Shown one piece after another: positions 16,892-25,880 of a stretch of DNA of 49,823 nt. Origin of the DNA: Flavobacterium urumqiense. Lineage in GTDB: Bacteria; Bacteroidota; Bacteroidia; Flavobacteriales; Flavobacteriaceae. Every line of letters begins with the position of its first letter. The first letter of the stretch is position 1. The notes under the pieces are model-generated. The model saw only the letters and a list, made by a program, of their open reading frames with translations. It searched no databases and was not told the DNA's origin. The stretch lies in the NCBI RefSeq assembly GCF_900108015.1, contig NZ_FNVP01000017.1, forward strand, positions 1 to 49,823, given 5' to 3'. A program made the position numbers and the translations under genes.

Positions 16892-17917
16892 TTAAATGAC
16901 ATTCACTTCGGCCTCAATATGGATTCCAAAAGTCTTAAAAACAGTCTCCTGAATATTCTTCGAAACATTCAAAATTTCTTGTCCCGTTGCATTGCCGTAA
17001 TTGACTAAAACCAAAGCTTGATTTTTATGTATTCCAGCATCACCAAAACGTTTTCCTTTGAAACCGGCTTGTTCAATGAGCCATCCTGCAGGAACTTTTA
17101 CTTCGGTATCAGAAATATCGAAATATTTCATTTCGGGAAATTGCTGATGAATTTTTTCGAAATCAGATTTTAAGAGAATAGGATTTTTAAAGAAACTTCC
17201 GCTATTTCCTAGTTCTTTTGGATCAGGTAATTTGCTTTGACGAATCGCAATAACTGCATTACTCACCTCTTTTAAACTAGGATTTAGTCTTGAGGCTTCG
17301 GAATTGTTCTTTGCTAATTCAGCCATAATGTCTCCGTAGGAAATATTGATTTTATGATTGCGTTTTGTCAATTTGAAAACAACTGAGGTAATAACATATT
17401 GATTTTTCGCTTCGTTTTTGAAAATGCTTTCTCGGTAACCAAAATTACAATCTTCTTTTATGAAGGTTTTCATTTCTTGATTTTCAATAGTCATTGCTTC
17501 GCAGGAAACAAAAGTATCTTTAATTTCGGTACCATAAGCACCTATGTTTTGAACAGGAGTCGCACCAACATTTCCCGGAATTAGCGACATGTTTTCCATA
17601 CCGCCAAAATTTTGCTCAATTGTCCAAAGAACAAATTCATGCCAGTTTTCACCAGCTTGACTTTCGACCCAAACAAAATCATCATTTTCTTGAATGATTT
17701 TTTTCCCTTTCAAGTCGATATGAATGACTAATGCATCAATATCCTTGGTCAAAAGCATGTTGCTTCCGCCTCCTAAAATAAATTTTTTCTGTGCTTTATT
17801 TTCTTCTAAAATAATTTTTAATTCGTCAGTAGAGTGAACCTTTGCAAATTGTTTTGCTTTGGCTTCAATGCCAAATGTATTGTATTTTTTTAAAGAGATA
17901 TTATTTTGTATTTCCAT
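16892..17917 (-). CDS. murB: UDP-N-acetylenolpyruvoylglucosamine reductase MurB
   Basis: FAD enzyme that reduces UDP-GlcNAc-enolpyruvate to UDP-MurNAc in peptidoglycan synthesis. Motifs are YNTFGIEAKA, the FAD-binding ILGGGSNML, SLIPGNVGATPVQNIGAYGTE, GYRESIFKN and NSGSFFKNP (catalytic Ser). The E. coli-like type I form with the extra C-terminal segment is seen. I place the start at MEIQNNISL (17917), which gives 341 aa; the frame is open 11 codons further to 17950, but those residues are not family-like. Last gene of the recF-to-murB run. Confidence 0.95.
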   Translation of the reverse strand: MEIQNNISLKKYNTFGIEAKAKQFAKVHSTDELKIILEENKAQKKFILGGGSNMLLTKDIDALVIHIDLKGKKIIQENDDFVWVESQAGENWHEFVLWTIEQNFGGMENMSLIPGNVGATPVQNIGAYGTEIKDTFVSCEAMTIENQEMKTFIKEDCNFGYRESIFKNEAKNQYVITSVVFKLTKRNHKINISYGDIMAELAKNNSEASRLNPSLKEVSNAVIAIRQSKLPDPKELGNSGSFFKNPILLKSDFEKIHQQFPEMKYFDISDTEVKVPAGWLIEQAGFKGKRFGDAGIHKNQALVLVNYGNATGQEILNVSKNIQETVFKTFGIHIEAEVNVI

Positions 17918-17959
17918 AAATGAGATTGCTTTTTTGAACCCTAAATTCAAAAGTTAGGA

Positions 17960-19807
17960 TTAAAATTTATTTACGTATGATTTCATCCAGATATGCATCA
18001 TAAAAAGAGGCATAATATAAGGAGTCATAGTAGAATCCCCTTTTTGTAAATTCTGAACGAGCTTTTTAATGTTTATATTTTCAAAGTATGGATTTTGAAA
18101 CAGATCACTTTTCGAAAAAGATTCTAATTCTTCTTTAAAGGCGGGGCTTTTTGTGATATAATCGCCCCAAGGAGCGCTTAATCCAACTTTTCTGAATTTT
18201 AGAATTTCACTTGGCAAACGTTCTGCCATAGCTGATTTCAGAATGAATTTCCATTTTTTTCCTGCAAATAACCATTTGTCTTCCAATGAACCCAAACCAA
18301 TGACTAATCTTGGGTCCAAAAACGGTTCTCGACATTCAATTGAAGCACCCATAGTACAGCGATCATTTCGGTCTAACAGTGAACATAAATAGGTATGTTG
18401 GTCAAAATAAAGCGCCTGCCTTCGTAAATTATCCGGATATAATGATTTTGCTTCTTTATAAATTTGTTTTCTGTATTCATTTTTTGGAAGCGTTTCAATT
18501 CCATAATTTTCCGCAATATCTTTAGGATAAATATTTGAGCCATTGAAAATTATCAATTCTGATTTTTTATTTATTTGTGCATAACGCGCTAACTTTTCAT
18601 AACGAGGCTTATTTGTGAATAGGTCTAAATTGCTAATTGTTGCAATGGAATTCAATAATGATGGATATTGTAAGGCCTTGTATCGTACATAGCCGCCCAT
18701 TAATTCATCCGCTCCTTCACCTGAAAGTAACACTTTTACCGTTGGTTTTGCCATTTGTGAAACTGCCAGTAGGTGTGGTTCGCTCAAATGCATGATAGGT
18801 TCGTCCTGAAAATAAGTAGCGCTTATTAGTTTATCGTAAAGGTTTTTATTCTCTAATTGCATTGTATGAAAACCATAATCAAATTTCTCGGACATCATTT
18901 TGGCTAAATGTGCTTCGTTATGTTCTTTCTCTTTGAAACCAATATTAAAAGTTTGTATGTCTTTATAATTCTGATGATGTAAGGAAGCCAAAACGGAAGA
19001 AGAATCCAGTCCGCCGCTTAATAAAACGCCAACAGGGACATCACTTACCATTCGTAATTTTATCGAATCATCAAATGTTTCGCGAAACCATTCCACTGGA
19101 TTTTTTATTTCGGGTTGGTTTTGAATCTCCTTTTTTAGATTCCACCATTTTTCGGTTGTAACTTTTCCTCCTTCATGAACAGTCATTATATTACCTGGCA
19201 GTACTTTTTTGACGTTTTCGTATAAAGTATTTTCCCCAGCGACAAAGCGGTTAAATATGTATTCTTCCAGTCCGTCTTGCGCCATTTTGAGTGGTACACC
19301 GGCTGTGAAAAGTGCTTTTTGTTCAGAAGCAAAATAGAAAGTCTCGTTGTAAAAGGAATAATATAGAGGTTTGACGCCCATGCGGTCCCGAACAACGATA
19401 AGTTTTTTTTCCGTTTTATCCCAAATAGCAAAAGCAAACATACCGTTAAGCCGATTGAGCATTTTTAAACCATGCAATTGAAATAATTTCAATAAAACTT
19501 CAGTATCAGAATTTGTTTTGATATCAAATCCGTTGCTTTTTAATTCGGGATAAAATTCCTTGAAATTGTAAATTTCTCCATTATAAACAAGAACATATCT
19601 ACCATCATCTGAAAAAAAAGGCTGGTGCCCGGCTATGGAAACATCAAGAATTGATAGTCTCCTGTGGCCAAAACCAATATTATTTTCAATGAATAATCCT
19701 TGATCATCAGGTCCACGATGCTCTAGCGAATCACGCATTTTTGTTAGAATACGTTCATCAACCTTTTTTTGTGATTGTAAATGCAAGATTCCATTAATTC
19801 CACACAT
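17960..19807 (-). CDS. asnB: Asparagine synthase (glutamine-hydrolysing)
   Basis: Two-domain amidotransferase of 615 residues. The N-terminal class II glutaminase has Cys2 (MCGINGIL), HRGPDDQG and the HRRLSILD motif. The C-terminal synthetase domain has the PP-loop LLSGGLDSSSVLA and the later GEGADELMGGY. It makes asparagine from aspartate, ATP and glutamine, or amidates a sugar or peptide. AsnB homologues in glycosyltransferase neighbourhoods often serve surface polysaccharide synthesis. The gene lies 2 bases after the upstream glycosyltransferase stop, so a polysaccharide role is a real alternative to plain asparagine synthesis. Confidence 0.93.
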   Translation of the reverse strand: MCGINGILHLQSQKKVDERILTKMRDSLEHRGPDDQGLFIENNIGFGHRRLSILDVSIAGHQPFFSDDGRYVLVYNGEIYNFKEFYPELKSNGFDIKTNSDTEVLLKLFQLHGLKMLNRLNGMFAFAIWDKTEKKLIVVRDRMGVKPLYYSFYNETFYFASEQKALFTAGVPLKMAQDGLEEYIFNRFVAGENTLYENVKKVLPGNIMTVHEGGKVTTEKWWNLKKEIQNQPEIKNPVEWFRETFDDSIKLRMVSDVPVGVLLSGGLDSSSVLASLHHQNYKDIQTFNIGFKEKEHNEAHLAKMMSEKFDYGFHTMQLENKNLYDKLISATYFQDEPIMHLSEPHLLAVSQMAKPTVKVLLSGEGADELMGGYVRYKALQYPSLLNSIATISNLDLFTNKPRYEKLARYAQINKKSELIIFNGSNIYPKDIAENYGIETLPKNEYRKQIYKEAKSLYPDNLRRQALYFDQHTYLCSLLDRNDRCTMGASIECREPFLDPRLVIGLGSLEDKWLFAGKKWKFILKSAMAERLPSEILKFRKVGLSAPWGDYITKSPAFKEELESFSKSDLFQNPYFENINIKKLVQNLQKGDSTMTPYIMPLFMMHIWMKSYVNKF

Positions 19808-19809
19808 AG

Positions 19810-20880
19810 TTAATTGGGGCTGTTTGTGTTAATTAATTGGTGGTATTTATCAGCAATAATCTTCATATTTGTATTGTAATTGGCATTTTCTTCTACAAAT
19901 TTTCTGTTTTTCAAAACGGCATTTTTCCTATGTTCACCATTCTCAAAGGACCATATTAATTCTTCTGCGAGCATTTCAAAATCATCAACGGCAATTAATT
20001 GACCGTTTTCTCTGTGCTCAATCCAACTTCGATTTCCTATTATGTCAGTGACAACTGGATAGCAATTGCAGGCCATTGCTTCAAATAAAGAAGCTGAAAC
20101 TCCTTCTGTTGTTGGCATACTAATATAAAAGTTTGATTGCTGTAATAGTTTTGGTAATGCTGTATTTGGAATTCTTCCGGTAAAGATGACCTTACTTTCA
20201 ATTTTTAATTTTTTCGCTAATTCTTTTAATTTTAAAAGTTGTGTGCCGTCTCCTATAATTGTAAGTGCGAAATCGATTTCCTTTTGGTTTAAAATAGCAA
20301 AAGATTTTAAAATAGTATCATGACGGTATTCCGGCAACAAGGAGCGGGTTACAATAGCGCAAATTTTTTCAGGATCAGCATTGTTTTTATCTGCAAATTG
20401 CACTAAATCAATTCCTTTTGGTAATATCAAAACTTTATTCATATCGACACGAGCCTCTCTCATGGAAATAGTCATTACGGGACCCCACGCATGTATCAAA
20501 TCTGCTTTTTGAAAAGCATAATGCTGAATGATTTTTTTTAACGGTAATAAAATAGATTTTTGAGGCCATAAATCCGTTTTACCTTGTTGCGCAATTGCAA
20601 CGGGTTTCAATCCGGACAAGGCAGCAAGAAATCCATAACTGGTGGTTCTCTCGGCAATAACCATGTCAGGTTTTTGCAATTTGATTATTTTTCTTATTTT
20701 AAAAATGGCAAATTTAAATTCAAAAATCCTTAAAATGCGTTTGTGAAGGCAATTACTGGGTGTTTTTAATTCCCATGTAATAATTTCGAAATCACCAAAT
20801 TCCTTCAAACCATTCATCCATGTGATGGCATCAGCTCTGTAGGATTCTCCGAGGAAAAGTATTTTCTTTTTTTTTGCCAA
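19810..20880 (-). CDS. Glycosyltransferase family 4 (GT-B fold)
   Basis: A 356-residue GT-B glycosyltransferase. The C-terminal half carries the donor-binding signature, TRSLLPEYRHD, GDGTQLLKLKELA, FTGRIPNTALP and the E-x7-E region TTEGVSASLFEAMACNCYPV. The N-terminal acceptor domain starts KKKILFLGESYRADA. Acceptor and sugar unknown. The start is TTG at 20878-20880; an in-frame TAA is three codons upstream and there is no ATG before the first beta strand. It sits 6 bases after the DUF2461 stop and 2 bases before asnB, so it is clearly in their operon. Confidence 0.88.
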   Translation of the reverse strand: MAKKKKILFLGESYRADAITWMNGLKEFGDFEIITWELKTPSNCLHKRILRIFEFKFAIFKIRKIIKLQKPDMVIAERTTSYGFLAALSGLKPVAIAQQGKTDLWPQKSILLPLKKIIQHYAFQKADLIHAWGPVMTISMREARVDMNKVLILPKGIDLVQFADKNNADPEKICAIVTRSLLPEYRHDTILKSFAILNQKEIDFALTIIGDGTQLLKLKELAKKLKIESKVIFTGRIPNTALPKLLQQSNFYISMPTTEGVSASLFEAMACNCYPVVTDIIGNRSWIEHRENGQLIAVDDFEMLAEELIWSFENGEHRKNAVLKNRKFVEENANYNTNMKIIADKYHQLINTNSPN

Positions 20881-20886
20881 AATAAA

Positions 20887-21561
20887 TTAGTCTTCAGAAG
20901 TTAGCGCGCGATTGATAAAATCATTCAACGGTTTTAATGCGATTAATTTTTTACTCACAGTAGTAACAAAATCTTTTTTTGTTACTGCTGAAATATCAAT
21001 TCTCTGAGTAGACTCAAAGCTTTTTAGTTTTAATAATTCAATAGCAGGATGGTCTTTTTCGTAACCTCTTGGTGGGTTTTTAAGTGTGTTTTTTTCATTT
21101 CGATCAAAATCGGTAAACTCTTTTTTGAACTCTTTCGCATTAAGGATTGCTTCTAAATCATCATGGAAATAAGCAATTTCTTTGCGCATTTTTTTTAAAT
21201 CCGCCGCTTCAGGACAATATAGTCCTCCGGCAATAAAGCTGGCTCCTTTTTCTATTTGAATATAATATCCTGAACGATTCATTCCTTTTGCACCCGAAGA
21301 AATCCAAATTCCCACGTGTGATTTGTAAGGCGACTTGTCTTTGGAAAATCGAATATCCCGGTTGATTCTGAAAGTACAATTTTTTACTTCCAGCATTTCC
21401 AGTGATGAGTCCAATGGTTTCATTGCATCAAGTAAACCAGCAATGAGTTGATGCAAATCTTTTTTGAAAGCTTCGTACCGTTTTTTATTCTCCAAAAACC
21501 AATCCCGATTGTTATTAGCTTTTAAATCTTCCAAGAATTGTAAAGTGTCTTTTGAAAGCAT
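20887..21561 (-). CDS. DUF2461 domain-containing protein
   Basis: A 224-residue cytosolic protein of the TIGR02453/DUF2461 family. Visible landmarks are the start of the domain FLEDLKANNNRDWFLENKKRYE, the NRDIRFSKDKSPYKSHVGIWI block and YYIQIEKGASFIAGGLY. No catalytic function has been assigned to the family as far as I know. The gene lies 7 bases after the thioredoxin-fusion stop and 6 bases before the glycosyltransferase, inside the recF-to-murB run. Confidence 0.85.
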   Translation of the reverse strand: MLSKDTLQFLEDLKANNNRDWFLENKKRYEAFKKDLHQLIAGLLDAMKPLDSSLEMLEVKNCTFRINRDIRFSKDKSPYKSHVGIWISSGAKGMNRSGYYIQIEKGASFIAGGLYCPEAADLKKMRKEIAYFHDDLEAILNAKEFKKEFTDFDRNEKNTLKNPPRGYEKDHPAIELLKLKSFESTQRIDISAVTKKDFVTTVSKKLIALKPLNDFINRALTSED

Positions 21562-21568
21562 TTAAATG

Positions 21569-22267
21569 TTATTGTATTTGTTTTTTTAAATCTTCTTCAC
21601 TAATAAAACCGGAGTGTTTCCATTTTACTTCCCTGTTTTCATATAATAATAAAGTAGGGAGTTCGCTGATTTTCATTTCAGAAATTAAAGTTTTATTTTC
21701 GTCAGCATTCAATCTCACAATTGTTACTTTATCGGCTAACTCTTTTTGCATTTGTAAAATATATGGAGCCATTTTTTTGCAAGGAGCACACCATTCCGCA
21801 TAAAAACTAATTAGTACTTTTTTGTCGGTCTTTAATAGTTCACTGTATTCCTGACTACACATTCCTATGATTTTGTCACTTGGTTTAGACAATCCGGCCG
21901 CGTCCCATTTTAGCATTCCGCCTTGTAACTCATAAATAGTGGTAAAACCTAATTCTTCTAATTTTGCCGCAGCTTGTTTGCTTCTTCCTCCACTTTTGCA
22001 ATAGACGAAAACAGGTTTTGTTTTGTCTAATGCTGCTGCTTTGGCATCGAAATCAGTACCATTCCAATTTACATTAGTGGCATTGTCGATGTGTCCTGAT
22101 ACATATTCTTCTGGAGTTCGAACATCCAGAATTTGTGCGTTTGGAGTTGCTGCAATTTTTTCAGCAAATGCTGTGGGCTCAATAGTTTTTACGTTTTTTG
22201 AAGTTTGGCCGTTACAGGATAGAACAGCAAATGATGTAATTAGGAGTAATATAAGGCGGTATTTCAT
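21569..22267 (-). CDS. Rhodanese-thioredoxin fusion lipoprotein
   Basis: A 232-residue exported protein. The lipobox FAVLSC places a lipidated Cys18. A rhodanese domain (about 30-125) carries active-site Cys90 in VYCKSGGRS. A thioredoxin domain (about 140-232) carries CAPC (Cys160, Cys163) in FYAEWCAPCKKMAPY. It is probably a periplasmic thiol-redox or sulfur-transfer protein anchored in the envelope. The order rhodanese then thioredoxin in one lipoprotein is seen in Bacteroidota but not in model proteobacteria. Downstream of recF with an 80-base gap. Confidence 0.9.
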   Translation of the reverse strand: MKYRLILLLITSFAVLSCNGQTSKNVKTIEPTAFAEKIAATPNAQILDVRTPEEYVSGHIDNATNVNWNGTDFDAKAAALDKTKPVFVYCKSGGRSKQAAAKLEELGFTTIYELQGGMLKWDAAGLSKPSDKIIGMCSQEYSELLKTDKKVLISFYAEWCAPCKKMAPYILQMQKELADKVTIVRLNADENKTLISEMKISELPTLLLYENREVKWKHSGFISEEDLKKQIQ

Positions 22268-22347
22268 GGTAAATAAGATTTGAAATTTGTGTAGGCTAAA
22301 GTAGGTAATTTTTCAACTTTCGAATAATTTAAACTATTAAATAAAAG

Positions 22348-23427
22348 TTATAAATTAAAAATTTTATAGGTCTGATGTGTCGATTTCACAATGGTTTCTG
22401 TGCGTTCAGGATGTGTATCTGAAATAAACAGCTGTCCAAAAGTATCGCTATTGACCATTTCGATGATTTTAGCCACTCTGCTTTCGTCTAATTTGTCGAA
22501 TATATCATCAAAAAGAAGAATAGGTTTTACTCCACTTTGTTTCTTTAAAAATTCAAATTGAGCTAGTTTCAAAGCAATCAAAAATGATTTTTGTTGTCCT
22601 TGTGAACCAAATTTCTTGATAGGGTGGTTATCGATTTCAAATAACAAATCATCTTTATGAATTCCTACACTTGTGTAATGTAAAACTCTGTCTTTATTGA
22701 TGTTTTCTTGTAAAAGTGTCAATAAGTTGTTTTCGAATAAATGGCTTTCATATATTAATTGTACCATTTCCTGTGAACCAGTTATCGCTTGATGGTGCAC
22801 GTTGAAAATAGGGATAAACTGATTAATAAATTCTTTTCTTTTTTCGAAAATATATTCTCCAAAACTATTAAGCTGCTCATTATATATAGAGAGCGTGTCG
22901 TTTTCAAAAACATGGTTCAGAGCGAAATATTTTAACAAAGCATTGCGTTGACTCATTACTTTTTGGTATTGAATGAGTTGTTGCAAATAATGGGAATCCA
23001 GTTGCGAAATAACGCTATCCATAAACTTTCTTCTCGTTTCGCTGCCTTCAACAATCAAATCCGTATCGGCAGGTGAAATAATAACTAAAGGAATGAAACC
23101 AATATGATCTGAAAATTTATCGTAGGCTTTCCCGTTGCGCTTTAATATCTTTTTCTGTCCTTTTTTTAGACTGCAAAGAATTTGTTCGTTTCTTCCGTTT
23201 TTCTCGAATTCTGCATCAATTACAAAAAATTCTTCACCGTGTTTAATGTTCTGAACGGCCAATGGATTGAAATAGCTTTTTCCGTAAGATAAGTGGTAGA
23301 TTGCATCAAGCACATTTGTCTTTCCAATGCCGTTTTTACCTACAAAACAATTTATTTTGGTGTCAAATTCGAAATTCGCTTCCGAAAAATTCTTATAATT
23401 GAATAACGAAATCTTTTTTAAATACAT
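22348..23427 (-). CDS. recF: DNA replication/repair protein RecF
   Basis: SMC-like ATPase that loads RecA at gaps through RecOR. Walker A is GKNGIGKT (about 30-37), the ABC signature is SQGQQKS (about 275-281), and Walker B is [13 protein letters not shown] (about 303-315). The length of 359 is normal. In this window it is not next to dnaA, dnaN or gyrB, as is usual in Bacteroidota. It probably heads the run to the rhodanese-thioredoxin gene, and is divergent from the TPR membrane protein. Confidence 0.97.
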   Translation of the reverse strand: MYLKKISLFNYKNFSEANFEFDTKINCFVGKNGIGKTNVLDAIYHLSYGKSYFNPLAVQNIKHGEEFFVIDAEFEKNGRNEQILCSLKKGQKKILKRNGKAYDKFSDHIGFIPLVIISPADTDLIVEGSETRRKFMDSVISQLDSHYLQQLIQYQKVMSQRNALLKYFALNHVFENDTLSIYNEQLNSFGEYIFEKRKEFINQFIPIFNVHHQAITGSQEMVQLIYESHLFENNLLTLLQENINKDRVLHYTSVGIHKDDLLFEIDNHPIKKFGSQGQQKSFLIALKLAQFEFLKKQSGVKPILLFDDIFDKLDESRVAKIIEMVNSDTFGQLFISDTHPERTETIVKSTHQTYKIFNL

Positions 23428-23628
23428 GGGAAGGCTTGCTGATATTGAGAACTTTGATGTTTTTTAACAAATTTTTCAAAGCGGGTGCAAATTATTGAAA
23501 AATATCGATAAAAATGGCTTTTCCATTTTTTCTCTGGTAATTATTTTGCCTTTGGAAAGAAAGAACCGTTCCTAATATTTTTTTTGAATATAAAAGCATA
23601 TTTTTTATGACGGTTTGAATAAAAATTT

Positions 23629-23636
23629 TATTTTTG
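23629..23636 (+). promoter_or_regulatory. -7 promoter box upstream of the TPR membrane protein gene
   Basis: TATTTTTG matches TAnnTTTG and lies 22 bases before the ATG at 23659. A TTTG is present at 23614-23617, but its spacing of 11 bases is shorter than usual. Confidence 0.5.
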
Positions 23637-23658
23637 CGATTCACTAAATTAAAAATAA

Positions 23659-24432
23659 ATGGCTACTTACAGTAAAAGAGGATATAAAGCACCAAAAGAA
23701 AAAGAAGTAAAAGACACAGTTGAAGAGGTAAAAGTTGATGAAAAAGATAGTGCTACTGCCGGTGTTTTCACTACTTTAGACGAAACAGCCTCAAAAACGG
23801 AGGACTGGGTTGCTAGAAATCAAAAAATCATTATTGGATTAGTTGCCGGTGTTGCCCTGTTTACTGTTGGTTATTTAGTTTACCAAAAATTTATTGCTAC
23901 CCCAAAACAAGACGAAGCTGCTAACGAAATGTTTGTTGCACAACAAAATTTCCAAAAAGCGACAGACGGAGTTGCAAGTGATTCGTTATATAAGTTGTCT
24001 TTAAATGGTTCTGAAGGTAAATTTGGTTTTATAAAAATTGCAGACGAATATTCTGGAACTGATGCCGGAAATCTAGCTAATTATTATGCAGGTATGGCTT
24101 ATTTAAATACCGGTAAATATGCAGAAGCTATTGATTTTTTAAGTAAATTTAAATCAGAAGATATTGTATTGAATGCTTTGGCAAAAGGTGCAATTGGAGA
24201 TGCATATTCACAACAAAATAAACCAAAAGAAGCTTTAGAAAATTATGTGAAAGCTTCTGAGCTAAATAAAAATGATTTTACAACTCCACGTTTCTTGCTG
24301 AAAGCAGGTAAAACAGCTTTGGCTTTAGGAAATAAAGAAGAGGCATTAAAACATTTTACAGATATTAAAGAGAATTATGATGCAACTCCAGAGGCTGCTT
24401 CAATTGATGTTTTAATAGGATTGGCACAATAG
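23659..24432 (+). CDS. TPR membrane protein (YfgM-like)
   Basis: A 257-residue protein: a charged cytoplasmic N-terminus (1-52), one transmembrane helix (about 56-75, IIIGLVAGVALFTVGYLVY) and a periplasmic tetratricopeptide domain (about 100-257, with LANYYAGMAYLNTGKYAEAI and AIGDAYSQQNKPKEALENY). The layout is that of YfgM, an ancillary SecYEG/PpiD partner in E. coli; a similar chaperone role is inferred, not shown. In flavobacteria this gene commonly precedes ribH, as here, with a 104-base gap. Confidence 0.88.
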   Translation: MATYSKRGYKAPKEKEVKDTVEEVKVDEKDSATAGVFTTLDETASKTEDWVARNQKIIIGLVAGVALFTVGYLVYQKFIATPKQDEAANEMFVAQQNFQKATDGVASDSLYKLSLNGSEGKFGFIKIADEYSGTDAGNLANYYAGMAYLNTGKYAEAIDFLSKFKSEDIVLNALAKGAIGDAYSQQNKPKEALENYVKASELNKNDFTTPRFLLKAGKTALALGNKEEALKHFTDIKENYDATPEAASIDVLIGLAQ

Positions 24433-24460
24433 TAAAAATGATATAAGATTACTGATTTAA

Positions 24461-24534
24461 GATTATAGATTTTTGATTTCAAAATTCTATCTTTAACATC
24501 TGAAATTAAAAATCTAAATCAAAAATCTACAATC
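24461..24534 (+). repeat. 19-bp inverted repeat in the ribH leader
   Basis: The left arm 24461-24479 (GATTATAGATTTTTGATTT) pairs with the right arm 24516-24534 with a single mismatch, over a 36-base loop. The right arm ends 2 bases before the ribH ATG, so a folded leader would occupy the ribosome entry region. No T-tract, so not a classical terminator. It could be an attenuator or a translation control hairpin, or just one of the intergenic repeat elements. Confidence 0.6.
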
Positions 24535-24536
24535 AA

Positions 24537-25112
24537 ATGGCTACCGTAAATAAAAACTTATCCGAGTACGATAAAAATTCAATCCCAAACGCGAAAAATT
24601 TTCGCTTTGGGATTGTTGTTTCAGAATGGAATGATTCTATAACTGAAGGACTTTACAAAGGCGCTATAGAAGCCCTTTTGGAAAACCAAGTTCCAGCCCA
24701 GCACATTATTCGATGGAATGTTCCTGGAAGTTTCGAGCTTATATATGGATCAAAAAAAATGTTACAAACGCAAAATGTTGATGCCGTTATCGCCATTGGA
24801 TGCGTAATTCAAGGACAAACCAAACATTTTGATTTTGTATGCGAAGGAGTGACTCAAGGAATAAAAGACTTAAATGTTCAAACAGATATTCCTGTTATTT
24901 TTTGTGTTTTGACTGATAATACCATACAACAATCCATTGATAGAAGTGGAGGAATTCATGGCAATAAAGGTACGGAAGCGGCTATTGCAGCGATAAAAAT
25001 GGCCTATATTCGTCAACAAGCTTCATTATCACATCAAATAGATAATCAACATTTATTGTCTTCAGGAGCTATTCAAATAGAAGAAGGATCGCCTTTAGAA
25101 TTAAAGGAATAA
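24537..25112 (+). CDS. ribH: 6,7-dimethyl-8-ribityllumazine synthase
   Basis: Penultimate riboflavin enzyme; condenses the ribityl-diamino-pyrimidine with dihydroxybutanone phosphate. Typical motifs are FGIVVSEWNDSIT, VPGSFELIYGSK, IAIGCVIQGQTKHFDF (catalytic His97) and PVIFCVLTDNT. The conserved core ends around residue 160 (GTEAAIAAIKMAYIRQQ). About 30 further residues (rich in Ser, Gln, Glu, ending LELKE) extend beyond the usual length of about 150-165. The assembled shell activity should not be affected, but the tail is unexplained. The other rib genes are not in this window. Confidence 0.96.
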   Translation: MATVNKNLSEYDKNSIPNAKNFRFGIVVSEWNDSITEGLYKGAIEALLENQVPAQHIIRWNVPGSFELIYGSKKMLQTQNVDAVIAIGCVIQGQTKHFDFVCEGVTQGIKDLNVQTDIPVIFCVLTDNTIQQSIDRSGGIHGNKGTEAAIAAIKMAYIRQQASLSHQIDNQHLLSSGAIQIEEGSPLELKE

Positions 25113-25144
25113 AAATTAAGTTTTTTATTATCTTAAAAAATATA

Positions 25145-25186
25145 AAAAAAACCTACTCCATTGGATCCAATGGAGTAGGTTTTTTT
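25145..25186. terminator. Bidirectional terminator between ribH and the DUF892 gene
   Basis: A perfect 42-bp palindrome with A-runs and T-runs at its ends (half AAAAAAACCTACTCCATTGGA) lies between the convergent genes ribH and DUF892, 32 bases after the ribH stop. It works as a T-tract terminator in both directions. Confidence 0.9.
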
Positions 25187-25271
25187 ATTTAGCTAAATAA
25201 TTTTTATTAGCTTCTTGTGATACTAAAATGTATCATTTTGATTATACATGATAATGATTTTATTAAAGGAA

Positions 25272-25844
25272 TTATTCGTCTGCATGAGCTGCTTCAAGAT
25301 TAATATCAGAGAGAGCAATTTCGGTCAATGATACATCAGCTTTTTTCTCTTCTTCGAGAGTTTTAGCCAATAAAGTAACCGCTTTAGTTTCTCCCAGAGT
25401 TACTGCATAGGCACGCAGAGTACCATATGTAGCAATTTCATAATGTTCTACTTTTTGAGCTGCAGCAATAATTGCGGCATCGCGCACAACGCCTATTTGC
25501 GTTTCTTCCATAATACCATCGGCTTCTTTCAGTAGTCCTTCCATAGCATCACATTTCTTACCCTCTGCTTTAATGCCCAAAGATTCAAATACTTTTTCTA
25601 AACGAACAACGTGTTCCTCTGTTTCTTTTAAATGGTGTTCGAAGGCATGTATCAGGTTTGGCGAAGTAGCATTTTTCGCCATTTTTGGTAAGGCTTTCGT
25701 CAACGCATGCTCAGCCCAAAAGATGTCTTTTAATCCATCTTCAAAAAAATCTCTCAAACCTTGTGCAGCATTTGGTTTTGCTTTTTCAACTCCTTTTTTA
25801 GATTCCACTTTTGCATTTTCTTGTTTTTCATTGGTCGTTTTCAT
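25272..25844 (-). CDS. Ferritin-like DUF892 (YciE/YciF) family protein
   Basis: A 190-residue helical protein. The DUF892 core (about 28-185) includes LRDFFEDGLKDIFWAEHALTKALPKM, HLKETEEHVVRLEKVF and AAIIAAAQKVEHYEIATYGTLRAYA, with the Glu/His residues that build the ferritin-like four-helix bundle. The N-terminal 25 residues are basic and disordered. YciE/YciF proteins are stress-induced in enterobacteria; a stress role here is inferred. A good -7 box lies 37 bases upstream of the ATG. Single-gene unit with a shared terminator. Confidence 0.9.
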   Translation of the reverse strand: MKTTNEKQENAKVESKKGVEKAKPNAAQGLRDFFEDGLKDIFWAEHALTKALPKMAKNATSPNLIHAFEHHLKETEEHVVRLEKVFESLGIKAEGKKCDAMEGLLKEADGIMEETQIGVVRDAAIIAAAQKVEHYEIATYGTLRAYAVTLGETKAVTLLAKTLEEEKKADVSLTEIALSDINLEAAHADE

Positions 25845-25880
25845 AATTGTTGTTTTTAATGATTAACTTCTTTTACATAA

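Noticed and set aside
17917..17950. MurB start at 17950 (11 extra residues MNLGFKKAISF)
   Set aside because: The family begins near MEIQNN-like residues; the extra residues are not family-like, and the shorter start keeps a reasonable gap to asnB.
24441..24536. FMN riboswitch in front of ribH
   Set aside because: The leader is short and AT-rich and lacks the conserved GC-rich RFN helices. Only a simple inverted repeat is seen.
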